16,222 nt of DNA, taken from Elusimicrobiota bacterium (lineage in GTDB: Bacteria; Elusimicrobiota; Elusimicrobia; UBA1565; UBA9628). The DNA lies in the NCBI GenBank assembly GCA_028869495.1, contig JAGWRY010000414.1, positions 1-16,222 on the forward strand. Direction: 5' to 3'. The notes beneath the pieces are model-generated. The model had not been told where the DNA came from, did no database searches, and was given only the letters and a program-made list of their open reading frames with translations. Below, piece by piece: positions 16,051-16,222 of this stretch. Each line of letters begins with the position of its first letter. The stretch's first letter is position 1. The translations under genes were made by a program, and so were the position numbers.

Positions 16051-16222
16051 CACGCGATCCATCCCGCGGCGAAGGCCGCCGCCCCGAGGACCGCCGCCGC
16101 CGCGACCTGCACGAGGAGAGGGACTCCCTTCCAGGACAGGAGCAGCCCGGCGGCCGCCGCGCAGGCCCCGCGCGCCGCCGCCGGCGCCGACAGGCCCGAC
16201 GCCGCCAGGCCGAGCGCGGCCG
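16050..16222 (-). CDS. C-terminal end of a hydrophobic membrane protein, probably mannose-family PTS IID component (runs off the right edge)
   Basis: The last 56 residues of a leftward gene whose TGA overlaps the ptsH ATG as TGATG. They are very rich in Ala, Leu, Gly and Val. Two hydrophobic stretches flank a WKGVP turn, and the protein ends in GWIA. An integral membrane protein directly before ptsH-ptsI, with this short K-G-V turn between helices, fits the C-terminus of a mannose-type EIID subunit. IIC is the main alternative. The identification rests mainly on context. Confidence 0.5.
   Translation of the reverse strand, partial: AALGLAASGLSAPAAARGACAAAAGLLLSWKGVPLLVQVAAAAVLGAAAFAAGWIA

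Noticed and set aside
16051..16062. Earlier ATG (16062) for ptsH
   Set aside because: No ribosome site, non-standard N-terminus, and it would overlap the upstream gene by 13 bp. The ATG at 16050 gives a tidy TGATG junction.

Overview
This is a 16.2 kb, very GC-rich, gene-dense bacterial chromosomal segment. The gene content is diderm-like: a leader peptidase with a long periplasmic insert, an NfeD/ClpP-class membrane protease and a PTS phosphorelay. The AT-rich promoter boxes stand out against the GC background. No gene is species-diagnostic. My tentative guess is a GC-rich Elusimicrobiota-like or Deltaproteobacteria-like lineage, held with low confidence. I see no phage, insertion sequence, CRISPR array or RNA gene.

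Layout, left to right. At 1-704 (minus) is the 5' part of clpC, which runs off the left edge. A 208-bp intergenic region carries the clpC promoter and the start region of a secreted glycine-rich protein (913-1671, plus). A PLP aminotransferase follows (1712-2971, plus). It converges on, and overlaps by 7 bp, a small exported protein of unknown function (2965-3258, minus). A ClC-type chloride channel/transporter with two CBS domains lies at 3394-5133 (minus). It diverges from a cyclopropane-fatty-acid-synthase-family methyltransferase (5244-6419, plus). An 818-residue fusion of two ATP-grasp ligases (6486-8942, plus) is followed after 14 bp by a galE-type epimerase (8957-9961, plus).

The right third is one tightly packed leftward operon: PTS membrane component (C-terminus only, probably IID) - ptsH - ptsI - lepA - lepB - nfeD. 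Every junction is a stop/start overlap or direct abutment, and three successive genes start with GTG, GTG and TTG. The operon ends by sharing a CTAG stop tetranucleotide with convergent galE. It joins sugar uptake and phosphorelay (PTS), elongation factor 4, signal peptidase I and a membrane protease, so nutrient sensing and membrane-protein biogenesis and quality control would be co-expressed.

The most interesting points are these. (1) The tandem ATP-grasp protein joins an L-amino-acid-ligase-like half to a D-Ala-D-Ala-ligase-like half; it could make successive peptide bonds in an unknown product. (2) Several genes have a -10 box (TATCCT or similar) only 6-11 nt from the start codon and no Shine-Dalgarno, which predicts leaderless or near-leaderless mRNAs. 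(3) An 8-bp perfect dyad straddles the -35 box of the ATP-grasp promoter. (4) The CFA-family enzyme and the ClC protein both depart from family consensus at functional positions. All functional calls come from reading motifs by eye; no database search was run.
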